From the NCBI GenBank assembly GCA_003647375.1, contig QMMS01000177.1, forward strand, positions 1 to 9,467: a DNA stretch of 9,467 nucleotides, given 5' to 3'. This document shows positions 1 through 6,606 of this stretch, piece by piece (position 1 is the first letter of the stretch; each line of letters begins with the position of its first letter). The stretch comes from Deltaproteobacteria bacterium. Lineage in GTDB: Bacteria > Desulfobacterota > Desulfobacteria > Desulfobacterales > B30-G6. The notes under the pieces are model-generated. The model was not told where the DNA came from and ran no database searches. It was given only the letters and a program-made list of their open reading frames with translations. The translations under genes and the position numbers were made by a program.

Positions 1-89
1 AACGATCCATATGCTATTTCGGCCGCCGAAGTTAGGTTATTTACCGATTGAAATTTCCAGGTACTCTTACATAGTAAATTTGTCAACAG

Positions 90-113
90 AAAAAGGGGAA
101 TTGAAAGACCCCC
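90..113 (-). terminator. Weak candidate terminator after the dehydrogenase gene
   Basis: Read on the minus strand, a G5 run (113-109) is followed by a 10-base spacer, then C4 (98-95), then T5 (94-90). It starts about 12 bases past the TGA stop at 125-127. The order G-run, C-run, T-run fits an intrinsic terminator for the minus-strand gene. The stem is only 4 bp and the loop is long, so it is weak. I see no gene in positions 1-89 on either strand. Confidence 0.35.
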
Positions 114-124
114 GGCTAAGAAAT

Positions 125-1120
125 TCAGACCGGATCATCCTGCAGGCGTGGATCGGTCGAGCGGATAGTGACTGGCCGACCCTCAATAATCTCCTTGCAT
201 CGTTCGAGGGTTTCAGCCTCAAGTCGATCCATAGCCTCCTTAGTATAGAAAGTAAAATGTGGCATCAGGATAACGTTCTCCATCGAGTACAAAGCCCTGA
301 GTGGGTGGCTCTTCTGGTTAAGTGGCTCCTGGCTGAAGACATCGAGTCCGGCACCGGCGATGATGCCTTCCTGAAGGGCGTGCAATAAAGTATTTTCATC
401 AACCAAGGCACCACGAGCTGTGTTGATTAGGATGGCCGTTGACTTCATGACCGCCAGCTCTTCAGCACCGATGAGATGCCGTGTCGAATCGCTCAGCACC
501 ACATGAAGAGAGACGAAATCACAGATAGCAAGCATGGCATGTAGGTTGTCGTATAACTCAATGCCAAGGGCTTGCATTTCTCTAAAATTCTTATTGGGGT
601 CGTAGCCCACTACACGCGCACGGAAACCGGCACCGGCCATGCGTGCCATGCTGGAGCCGATCCTACCACAGCCCACGATACCCACTGTTTTGCCCGCTAT
701 GTCATACCCGAGCCAACGGGCTGTTGGCCAGGCCCAACCTTCTGTGCAAAGCATTTTTTGCAGGGGCATCAACTTTTTCGCAAGGGCAATTAACATAGCG
801 AAGGCACCTTCGGCTACGGTCTCCTCGGCGTAGGTCGGGATGTTAACCACGGCTATCCCACGTTCGTGTGCAGCTGGGATGTCGATCGCGTCGACACCTA
901 CACCATACTTTACAATGCCCCTGAGACGTGGTGCCGACGCGATCACACGCGACGTGATCGGTGTATAACACATTAGCAATAATTCACACTCGGCCATGGC
1001 CAGACAAAGCTCGTCCTCGTTGATGTTCTCGGGCATCAGGGTAAGCTCGTGTCCCCAGTCTCGTAGGGTACGATCGATGTGAGGAGTTTCAAGTTCACAA
1101 TCGCAACGGATGATTTTCAT
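125..1120 (-). CDS. D-2-hydroxyacid dehydrogenase (phosphoglycerate dehydrogenase-like)
   Basis: This 331-residue protein is a cytosolic NAD-dependent D-isomer-specific 2-hydroxyacid dehydrogenase. The Rossmann dinucleotide motif GCGRIG lies at residues 150-155, and an acidic residue at the end of the following strand (D174 in VGYDP) favours NAD over NADP. The family's catalytic triad is visible as R236 (in NTARGALVDE), E265 (in FSQEPL) and H288 (in MPHFTFYT). Its length is that of the short family members: there is no C-terminal ACT domain as in serine-feedback-regulated SerA. The substrate therefore cannot be fixed; 3-phosphoglycerate is one option and another 2-hydroxy or 2-keto acid is equally possible. 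The ATG at 1120 has a good ribosome binding site, GAGGGAG, about 5 bases upstream (1126-1132). It lies 30 bases downstream of the broken AlaX-like gene on the same strand. By eye the gene is somewhat more GC-rich than its neighbours. Confidence 0.9.
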   Translation of the reverse strand: MKIIRCDCELETPHIDRTLRDWGHELTLMPENINEDELCLAMAECELLLMCYTPITSRVIASAPRLRGIVKYGVGVDAIDIPAAHERGIAVVNIPTYAEETVAEGAFAMLIALAKKLMPLQKMLCTEGWAWPTARWLGYDIAGKTVGIVGCGRIGSSMARMAGAGFRARVVGYDPNKNFREMQALGIELYDNLHAMLAICDFVSLHVVLSDSTRHLIGAEELAVMKSTAILINTARGALVDENTLLHALQEGIIAGAGLDVFSQEPLNQKSHPLRALYSMENVILMPHFTFYTKEAMDRLEAETLERCKEIIEGRPVTIRSTDPRLQDDPV

Positions 1121-1150
1121 AAAGGCTCCCTCAATGCAAGATATGGTCGG

Positions 1151-1328
1151 TTAGGTAAGCTTAAAGCGTATACGCAGAACACTGTCTTCAAAGCTGGTTG
1201 TGATAATCGCACTTGGACTTCTTCCTCTCAATATGAGCACTAAAGCATCGACCACAGTCATACATTTGTACCATCGTTTGATTTAAGATATGTTCCGCAC
1301 TGTGCATCCGTGGATCAGTCTGTTTCAT
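1151..1328 (-). pseudogene. Internally deleted AlaX-like alanyl-tRNA editing protein
   Basis: From an ATG at 1328, with AGAGGAA 8 bases upstream (1343-1337), the minus strand encodes 46 residues and stops at TGA 1190-1188. Residues 1-42 begin MKQTDPRMHSAEHILNQTM and continue with CGRCFSAHIERKKSKCDY. The HSAEH motif (H9, H13) matches the zinc-binding HxxxH of the AlaX and AlaRS editing fold, which hydrolyses mischarged Ser- or Gly-tRNA-Ala. From about 1204 a different reading frame encodes ITTSFEDSVLRIRFKLT and ends at TAA 1153-1151. As I recall the small AlaX-like proteins of this type, that is their C-terminus. The two ends meet near 1202-1206 with the frame shifted by one. The middle, with the second zinc-binding Cys/His pair, is missing; I estimate 60-90 residues. 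The product should be inactive. Family assignment is from motif recall, not from a search. Confidence 0.75.
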
Positions 1329-1443
1329 TAAGATAGTTCCTCTTTACATCTTGCTAATTATCAAGTGTGGGGGGCGGAGGTAGAGGTAGTGTCGAAGTTT
1401 ACGTAGGAAATAGACGTTGAATAACAGCAGGTTAAGAAAAAAA

Positions 1444-1530
1444 TGGTGCCGAAGGCGAGACTCGAACTCGCACGTGGAAACCCACACTAGACCCTGAACC
1501 TAGCGCGTCTACCAGTTCCGCCACTTCGGC
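1444..1530 (-). tRNA. tRNA-Leu (anticodon CAG)
   Basis: The minus strand folds as a complete class II tRNA of 87 bases. The 7-bp acceptor stem pairs GCCGAAG with CTTCGGC, followed by discriminator A and an encoded CCA (1446-1444). The anticodon stem CTAGG/TCTAG, including one G-T pair, encloses the loop TTCAGGG, giving anticodon CAG, which reads CUG leucine codons. The long variable arm has a GTGG-GTTT-CCAC hairpin, as expected for leucine. The T arm is GCGAG, loop TTCGAGT, CTCGC. A run of seven T follows the CCA directly on the minus strand (1443-1437) and may help end transcription or mark 3' trimming. The downstream minus-strand genes begin 115 bases later. Confidence 0.97.
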
Positions 1531-1610
1531 ACGTTTAAACGGAAAAGAATCCATCCCTTTTCAGGTTAATGAAGTATCGGACAAAAAGAGATTGATTCAA
1601 ATCTTAGGAT

Positions 1611-1643
1611 GCTATAGGTATATCTTTTAATTTTTGATGTCAA
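1611..1643 (-). promoter_or_regulatory. Candidate promoter for tRNA-Leu
   Basis: A perfect TTGACA box lies at 1643-1638 on the minus strand, followed by an A/T-rich spacer and TATA-like hexamers at 1622-1617 (TATACC, spacing 15) and 1616-1611 (TATAGC, spacing 21). Neither spacing is ideal, so the -10 is uncertain. The tRNA begins about 80 bases downstream. The same A/T-rich stretch is the only promoter-like sequence in front of ribF on the plus strand, but no plus-strand pair there is better than marginal. Confidence 0.4.
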
Positions 1644-1669
1644 GCCAATAATTGCCGATGAGCAAATGA

Positions 1670-2602
1670 ATGAAACTAATTGATAATATAGAAGATATCG
1701 ACAAACCATTTCCAAATGCCGTTATAACCATCGGCAATTTTGACGGCGTTCATATCGGACACCAAGCGCTTTTTCATGAAGTCATGGAAAAAGCCGACAT
1801 TCGAGGCGGCACCGCCATTGCCATGACCTTTGAGCCGCATCCGATTCGCGTCCTTAAGAACAATGGACATCCCCCACTCATCACCCCATATGCTCAGAAA
1901 ATCGAACTGATCGCGAAAACGGGGATCGATGTGCTCATCTGCATTCCCTTTACCCACGAATTCGCATCCATTACAGCCAAGGAATTTGTTCTGGATCTTC
2001 TGCTGGACCGCATCGGTATCCAGACCATTGTCGTGGGAAAAGACTACACTTTCGGGAAAAATAGGGCAGGAAATCTCAATCTGCTAAAATCATACGCAGA
2101 AGCATATGACTTTGAAGTCGATGTGGTCGATTGGATTCCTATCTCAAACAATGTACCCTCCCGCATCAGCAGTACCCAAATCCGAAATCTGCTTATAGAT
2201 GGCAAGGTCGGTGAGGCCCATAAGCTGTTAGGCCGGTACTACCAGGTCAGTGGAATAGTAGTTCCTGGACGAAACAGGGGCGGAAAGCTTCTGGGATTCC
2301 CTACGGCAAACATCAAACTCAGAGAAGAGCTTTTTCCTAAGAACGGCATCTACGCCGTCACAGTTGACTGCCATGGCAAAAGACACCAGGGTGTTGCCAA
2401 TATCGGGTACAGCCCGACCTTTGACGATAATACGCTGACCGTCGAAGTGCACATATTGGACTTTAACAAGGATCTTTACGGAAAGCCGATCGTCGTCAAA
2501 TTCATCGAGCGCATCCGGGATGAAATCAAATTCTCAGGAATATCTGAACTTTCCCAACAGATTGCCCGGGATGTCCTGAAAGCAAGGGACATCCTGTCTT
2601 AA
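1670..2602 (+). CDS. ribF: Bifunctional riboflavin kinase / FMN adenylyltransferase
   Basis: The 310-residue product phosphorylates riboflavin to FMN and adenylates FMN to FAD in the cytosol. The N-terminal nucleotidyltransferase domain shows GNFDGVHIGH (22-31), TFEPHP (53-58), GKDYTFGKNRAGN (123-135) and SSTQIR (167-172), the nucleotide- and flavin-binding set of bacterial FAD synthetases. The C-terminal kinase domain shows GRNRGGKLLGFPTANI (200-215) with its PTAN nucleotide-binding motif, GVANIG (241-246), and a likely catalytic Glu in TVEVHILDF (E259). Length and order are normal for RibF. The start is the ATG at 1670; an earlier in-frame ATG at 1658 meets a stop after three codons. The ribosome binding site is weak (GATGAG, 1657-1662). 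The gene is followed by 126 bases holding a new promoter, so it is probably transcribed on its own. Confidence 0.97.
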   Translation: MKLIDNIEDIDKPFPNAVITIGNFDGVHIGHQALFHEVMEKADIRGGTAIAMTFEPHPIRVLKNNGHPPLITPYAQKIELIAKTGIDVLICIPFTHEFASITAKEFVLDLLLDRIGIQTIVVGKDYTFGKNRAGNLNLLKSYAEAYDFEVDVVDWIPISNNVPSRISSTQIRNLLIDGKVGEAHKLLGRYYQVSGIVVPGRNRGGKLLGFPTANIKLREELFPKNGIYAVTVDCHGKRHQGVANIGYSPTFDDNTLTVEVHILDFNKDLYGKPIVVKFIERIRDEIKFSGISELSQQIARDVLKARDILS

Positions 2603-2628
2603 TAAAAAACATTCCCTCGGCTCCTATC

Positions 2629-2652
2629 TCGGACCCTTGACCCCTCGAACCC
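2629..2652 (+). repeat. Short degenerate GACCC/GAACCC tandem array
   Basis: Three tandem units are visible: CTCGGACCC-like (ending 2636), TTGACCC (2637-2643) and CTCGAACCC (2644-2652). The unit is about 7 bases with one longer member. It sits between ribF and def and overlaps the -35 box proposed for def. Confidence 0.4.
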
Positions 2653-2665
2653 TTTGTTGTATTAT
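2637..2665 (+). promoter_or_regulatory. Candidate sigma-70 promoter for the def-fmt-rsmB-PASTA-rpe block
   Basis: TTGACC (2637-2642) and TATTAT (2660-2665) are separated by exactly 17 bases, five of six consensus matches in each box. It is the best promoter-like pair in the window and stands about 65 bases before the def ATG. The -35 box falls inside the short GACCC array, so the match could be partly fortuitous. Confidence 0.55.
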
Positions 2666-2728
2666 TTAAAAAAATTGTGAAAAATCGGTACACGTCAACA
2701 ACCGTACAGATGTTTAATAGGAAATTCC

Positions 2729-3241
2729 ATGGCCATACTCGACATTGTAACCTACCCGGACAACTTTTTGAAACAACCCACAAAACCGGTTGAGAATATT
2801 GATGGTTCCCTACAGGAACTTATCGACAACATGGGGGAAACCATGTATCAAGCACCCGGGGTGGGACTGGCTGCGATCCAGGTCGGAATCGACCAGAGCA
2901 TGCTCATATATGACATTTCCCCTCAGGATGAAGACCGTTCCATGAATGTCCTGGTCAACCCGCGGATTATCGAAAACGATGGAGAGGTTTTGTCTGAAAA
3001 TGAAGGCTGTCTGAGTGTGCCGGAGTATCGCTCGGATGTTAAACGCTTTGCCTCAATCCTGGTGGAAGCCTACGACAGGAATGAAAAACTGCTTCGTTTC
3101 GAAGCTCACGAGTTCTTGTCCATTGTTCTTCAGCACGAAATCGATCATTTGAACGGAAAACTTTTCATCGATCGGATCAGCCCGCTCAAGAGACAGCTTT
3201 ACGCAAGACGTGTACAAAAACAGCTCAAGCAGAGAGGGTAA
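2729..3241 (+). CDS. def: Peptide deformylase
   Basis: The 170-residue enzyme removes the N-formyl group from nascent proteins at the ribosome. All three signature motifs are present: motif 1 GVGLAAIQ (44-51), motif 2 EGCLS (92-96) with metal-binding C94, and motif 3 HEIDH (136-140) with metal ligands H136 and H140 and catalytic E137. The length and the standard motif forms fit the bacterial type 1 enzyme. The ATG at 2729 has TAGGAAA 5 bases upstream and is preceded by the best promoter candidate of the window. The stop at 3239-3241 lies at the start of fmt, so the enzyme that adds the formyl group and the one that removes it are encoded together, a common bacterial arrangement. Confidence 0.98.
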   Translation: MAILDIVTYPDNFLKQPTKPVENIDGSLQELIDNMGETMYQAPGVGLAAIQVGIDQSMLIYDISPQDEDRSMNVLVNPRIIENDGEVLSENEGCLSVPEYRSDVKRFASILVEAYDRNEKLLRFEAHEFLSIVLQHEIDHLNGKLFIDRISPLKRQLYARRVQKQLKQRG

Positions 3242-4190
3242 TATCGAAACCACATCACCATTTAAAGTCGTATTCATGGGCACACCTGACTTTGCTGTTC
3301 CCTCCCTGCAGGCACTCCATGAAAGCCGCCATGATATCGTTCTGGTGGTAACGCAACCGGACAGGCCCAGGGGGCGGGGGCGCAAAATCATGCCTCCCCC
3401 GGTCAAAGAATCGGCCATTCGTTATGGATATGATTTTTTGCAGCCCGAAAATGTCAAGCTCGATTCGTTCCATGACCTCGTTGCAGGGCTTAAACCGGAT
3501 TTGATAGTCGTGGTCGCCTTTGGTCAGATCCTGCCCAAACAGCTGATCGATATTCCTCCCTTCAAGGCCATCAATGTTCATGCATCACTGCTACCCAGAT
3601 ACCGGGGCCCTGCTCCCATTCAATGGGCAATTATCAATGGGGAAAAAGAAACCGGTGTTACAACCATGGTGATGGATGAAGGTCTCGATACCGGTGATAT
3701 TCTCCTGCAACAACCGGTGCAGATCTCTCCTGAAGACACCTCTGCAACGCTTCATGACAAACTGGCCCGGGAAGGTGCCGGTCTGCTGCTGGAAACACTG
3801 GAAAAGCTCACCACCGGGAAGCTCATCCCCACAGCCCAGGATCCAGCCGCGGCATCCTATGTCCCGATGCTGCAGAAAAAAGACGGCCATATCAACTGGG
3901 AACTGCCGGCAAAAGATATTGCAAATTTCATACGGGGTATCAACCCCTGGCCCGGTGCCTTTACGTTCTGCGGTGCCACACGGCTGAAAATATACAGATC
4001 AAAATCTCTGGATAAAGAAACCCAGAAGGTGCCCGGAACCGTGCTCATGTCTTTTCCGGATGAAATTCTTGTGGCCACGGGAAAAGGCGCACTTCTCATT
4101 GAAGAGCTTCAAGGCGTCTCGGGAAAATGCCTGGCAACAAAAGATTATCTGTGTGGATGCAGCATGGAAACAGACACGGTTCTTACATGA
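3210..4190 (+). CDS. fmt: Methionyl-tRNA formyltransferase
   Basis: The product transfers a formyl group from 10-formyl-tetrahydrofolate to initiator Met-tRNA. Numbered from the GTG at 3210 (326 residues), it shows VVFMGTPDFAVP at the N-terminus, the catalytic block INVHASLLPRYRGPAPIQW (121-139, with N122 and H124), LDTGD (159-163) with the catalytic Asp, and INPWPGAF (244-251) entering the C-terminal tRNA-binding domain. The start is unresolved. GTG 3210 overlaps def by 32 bases, lacks a ribosome binding site, and would add about 17 residues before the first beta strand. No ATG lies between it and ATG 3276, which would cut off that strand. A strong ribosome binding site at 3231-3238 points to an ATC codon at 3243. 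The stop overlaps the rsmB start by ATGA. Confidence 0.96.
   Translation: MYKNSSSREGNIETTSPFKVVFMGTPDFAVPSLQALHESRHDIVLVVTQPDRPRGRGRKIMPPPVKESAIRYGYDFLQPENVKLDSFHDLVAGLKPDLIVVVAFGQILPKQLIDIPPFKAINVHASLLPRYRGPAPIQWAIINGEKETGVTTMVMDEGLDTGDILLQQPVQISPEDTSATLHDKLAREGAGLLLETLEKLTTGKLIPTAQDPAAASYVPMLQKKDGHINWELPAKDIANFIRGINPWPGAFTFCGATRLKIYRSKSLDKETQKVPGTVLMSFPDEILVATGKGALLIEELQGVSGKCLATKDYLCGCSMETDTVLT
3231..3238 (+). promoter_or_regulatory. Strong ribosome binding site ahead of an ATC codon at the fmt start
   Basis: AGAGAGGG lies just before the def stop codon and 4 bases ahead of ATC (3243-3245), which is in frame with fmt. Starting there the protein would begin Met-ETTSPFKVVFMGTPDF, the normal length for this family. 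It is too far downstream to serve the GTG at 3210. Either ATC is used as a rare start codon, or an ancestral ATG was changed to ATC, or a base is misread. Confidence 0.5.
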
Positions 4191-5551
4191 AGAAAACAAG
4201 AGACAAAGCACGCGAAACCGCTCTCGACATCCTGAACAGCCTCGATAATTCACAGATGACCCTCGACACGATTATCGATTCCATTTTTAGCTCCGGTCAA
4301 CAGTCAAAACTGGACAAGGCCTTTATTTATAGTCTGGTATATGGCGTTCTCAGGTGGCGCAGTCGCTTGGATTGGATCATTAAACATTTTTCACATACCA
4401 AACCGGATAAAATAGATCCCAAGATATTCAATATTCTGCGCCTGGGACTCTTTCAAATGATGTATCTCACACGAGTACCCATATCTGCAGCTGTGAACAC
4501 GTCCGTAGAACTGGCCAAGACCGTTACAGATATTCGGATTGTTAAATATGTCAATGCGCTGCTGAGAAAAGCAAGTGTCGAATACGAGAATGTCGAGTTT
4601 CCCGATTTTCAAAAATATCCCGTGGCATCCATTGCAGCATCACATGCATTCCCGGAATGGTTGGTCCAACGCTGGGTAACGCGATTCGGACCTCATGAGA
4701 CACGCAAGTTATGCGAAGCATTCAACACCATTCCGCCCATAACCGTCAGGACAAACCGCCTCAAAACCGACCGTGACAGCCTGATCCGGCTGCTGAGTGA
4801 CGAAGCTGTGGATGTACAGGCAACGCCTCATTCGTCGGACGGCGTTTCTTTCTATCATCCAAAACTTCCTGTTGCGAGCCTGGCCGCATTCCATAAGGGC
4901 TGGTTTCAGGTTCAGGACGAAGCCGCACAGCTTGTCTCCTGTTTTTTGAATCCCCAACCCGGTGAAACCGTTCTGGATGCCTGCGCCGGTTTGGGAGGAA
5001 AAACCGGGCACATCGCCCAGTTAATGTCAAACCAGGGGCGTATCATCGCCATGGATCATCAAAAGCAAAAGCTTTCACAGCTTCGATCCGAAATGATGCA
5101 CCTGGGCATATCGATTGTCACCACCAACTCTCATGACTTGAACACCCCTTTTGAAAAAGATCCCTCGCGAACGTTTGACCGGATTCTGCTGGATGCCCCC
5201 TGCTCGGGCCTGGGTGTGCTAAGAAGAAACCCCGATGCGAAATGGGCTTTTTCAAAAATGAATTTTGCACACTATCAGCACCGACAGGCCACGTTTCTGC
5301 AAACACTGGCACCCATGGTAAAGATTGGTGGGATCCTGCAATATGTTGTATGCAGCCTGGAGCCTGAGGAAAACGAACAGGTGGTAGCCGGGTTTATCGA
5401 TAATCACCGGAATTTTATAATCCACAAATCCTACAACACACTTTCTGAAACCGTCCAACCTTTTGTCGATGATAATGGTTTTTTCAGAACGTATCCCCAT
5501 ACCAGCCATATGGATGGCTTTTTTTCCGTTCGGCTTAAACGGATGCAATGA
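4187..5551 (+). CDS. rsmB: 16S rRNA (cytosine-967-C5)-methyltransferase
   Basis: The 454-residue enzyme methylates cytosine 967 (E. coli numbering) of 16S rRNA using S-adenosylmethionine. Residues 1 to about 135 form the NusB-like helical RNA-binding domain typical of RsmB (Sun/Fmu). The methyltransferase domain shows VQDEAAQLV (242-250), the SAM-binding DACAGLGGKT (264-273), DAPCSGLGVLRRNPDAKW (336-353), and the catalytic Cys in YVVCSLEPEENE (386-397, C389). C339 in the PCS motif is the second conserved cysteine. I chose the ATG at 4187, which overlaps the fmt stop as ATGA. An in-frame ATG 60 bases upstream lies wholly inside fmt and adds residues foreign to the family. No clear ribosome binding site precedes 4187, so it probably relies on coupling to fmt translation. 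It overlaps the next gene by ATGA as well. Confidence 0.96.
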   Translation: MKKTRDKARETALDILNSLDNSQMTLDTIIDSIFSSGQQSKLDKAFIYSLVYGVLRWRSRLDWIIKHFSHTKPDKIDPKIFNILRLGLFQMMYLTRVPISAAVNTSVELAKTVTDIRIVKYVNALLRKASVEYENVEFPDFQKYPVASIAASHAFPEWLVQRWVTRFGPHETRKLCEAFNTIPPITVRTNRLKTDRDSLIRLLSDEAVDVQATPHSSDGVSFYHPKLPVASLAAFHKGWFQVQDEAAQLVSCFLNPQPGETVLDACAGLGGKTGHIAQLMSNQGRIIAMDHQKQKLSQLRSEMMHLGISIVTTNSHDLNTPFEKDPSRTFDRILLDAPCSGLGVLRRNPDAKWAFSKMNFAHYQHRQATFLQTLAPMVKIGGILQYVVCSLEPEENEQVVAGFIDNHRNFIIHKSYNTLSETVQPFVDDNGFFRTYPHTSHMDGFFSVRLKRMQ

Positions 5552-6522
5552 TACGACGTTTCGCCAAAATATCTGCGCTACTGATCGTGTTTCTAATCAT
5601 CACCGGCACATCCGCATACCTGACCCTGACGTTTATCATCAAAAGCGAAGACACCGTGGTTGTGCCGGACCTGCTGGGAAAAGATGTTGTCTATTCCTTG
5701 GAGATACTGACGGATCTCGGACTCAATACCAAAATAAAAGGTTCCGAGTACAGTGATGATTTCCCAAAAAATCATGTGATATTACAAGAACCCCTACCCG
5801 GCGCAGAGATCAAGAAAGGAAGGGACTTAAGAATCCTTCTATCCAAGGGGCCGAAAGTCATTACCATGCCGAATGTCACCGGGCTCCCTGTAAGACAAGC
5901 CCGTCTGGTATTGGAAGAAAGCGGATTATGTGTAGGACATGACACCCATGTGTATGATAATGAAACAACCGGCAAGGATGTTGTTATCGCTCAGGATCCT
6001 CTTTACAGTATCCTGGTTAACCGTGGCCGTTGCGTAAACCTGCTGGTCAGCATGGGACAACGGCCCAGGGCCTATCAAATGCTTGATCTGAGAGGGTTGT
6101 CCGTTGATGAGGCTGTTATATATATCGAACGCAGTCATCTACAGGTAGGCCGGTTCCGGTATGAAGTTCATCAGGGCAAGCCCGACAACATCATCGTGGG
6201 ACAGTATCCAAATTCAGGATACCGTGTTCTTGAGAAATCGCCCATCGACCTGGTGGTCAACAGAAAACCCGGACCGGATCCCAGACCCAGCTTGAACCAG
6301 GCCCAGCGCACCGGATTTTTCAGGCACAAAATAGATTCCGGCTTTTTGAACAAACATGTCCAGGTCCGGCTGGACAGCATGGGGGTGTCGAGTGAACTTT
6401 ACAACAACTTCATGAGTCCAGGCCAAGAACTTTGGCTGCTGGTACCCACCAATACCATCGCGACCTTGTTTCTCTATGTAGACGGTGAGCTTGTGAAAAC
6501 CCAGGTGTACAATGAACCATAG
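5548..6522 (+). CDS. Membrane-anchored protein with three PASTA domains
   Basis: This 324-residue protein has a short basic N-terminus (MIRR), one hydrophobic segment at about residues 8-31, and a long remainder expected in the periplasm. Three PASTA repeats follow: about 36-101 (VVVPDLLGKDV to LLSKGP), about 103-170 (ITMPNVTGLPV to LLVSMG) and about 175-240 (YQMLDLRGLSVDEA to DLVVNRKP). PASTA domains bind peptidoglycan or muropeptides in PBP2x and in Stk/PknB kinases. No kinase, transpeptidase or other catalytic domain is present. Residues 255-324 form a separate tail of unknown type with several predicted strands (ELWLLVP, TLFLYVDGELV). The ATG overlaps the rsmB stop as ATGA. A stand-alone PASTA protein between rsmB and rpe is, as I recall, a recurring arrangement in Desulfobacterota; its function is unknown. 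Confidence 0.88.
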   Translation: MIRRFAKISALLIVFLIITGTSAYLTLTFIIKSEDTVVVPDLLGKDVVYSLEILTDLGLNTKIKGSEYSDDFPKNHVILQEPLPGAEIKKGRDLRILLSKGPKVITMPNVTGLPVRQARLVLEESGLCVGHDTHVYDNETTGKDVVIAQDPLYSILVNRGRCVNLLVSMGQRPRAYQMLDLRGLSVDEAVIYIERSHLQVGRFRYEVHQGKPDNIIVGQYPNSGYRVLEKSPIDLVVNRKPGPDPRPSLNQAQRTGFFRHKIDSGFLNKHVQVRLDSMGVSSELYNNFMSPGQELWLLVPTNTIATLFLYVDGELVKTQVYNEP

Positions 6523-6590
6523 ACCATAGACTGCAGACTGTTAGGCTATTAGCAACCTACAGTCTAATAGCCTACAGCCTAACAGCCTAA
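6518..6590 (+). repeat. Palindromic array of degenerate 7-base units
   Basis: The gap between the PASTA gene and rpe is almost filled by 7-base units. The left half has CATAGAC, CATAGAC, TGCAGAC, TGTTAGG; the right half has reverse-complement-like units such as CAGTCTA, TAGCCTA, CAGCCTA and AACAGCCTAA. Exact inverted pairs are GGCTATTAG (6544-6552) with CTAATAGCC (6564-6572), and CTGTTAGGCT (6538-6547) with AGCCTAACAG (6576-6585). An RNA hairpin would end only a few bases before the rpe ribosome binding site. The PASTA stop codon TAG (6520-6522) lies inside the first unit. Confidence 0.75.
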
Positions 6591-6606
6591 ACTGAGGAGT
6601 TGAGAC

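Noticed and set aside
58..86. Minus-strand TTGACA as a promoter for a gene beyond the left edge
   Set aside because: The hexamer at the right distance (TACCTG) is a poor -10 and no start codon with a ribosome binding site follows inside the window.
11..388. Plus-strand open frame of 125 codons at the left edge
   Set aside because: Most of it lies antisense to the dehydrogenase C-terminus, it has no ribosome binding site, and its residues resemble no family.
1531..1669. FMN riboswitch ahead of ribF
   Set aside because: The gap is only 139 bases, A/T-rich, and I see none of the conserved RFN-element blocks; part of it is the tRNA leader on the other strand.
4127..4186. Upstream in-frame ATG as the rsmB start
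   Set aside because: It lies wholly inside fmt, encodes 20 residues foreign to RsmB, and the ATG at 4187 gives the usual ATGA overlap.
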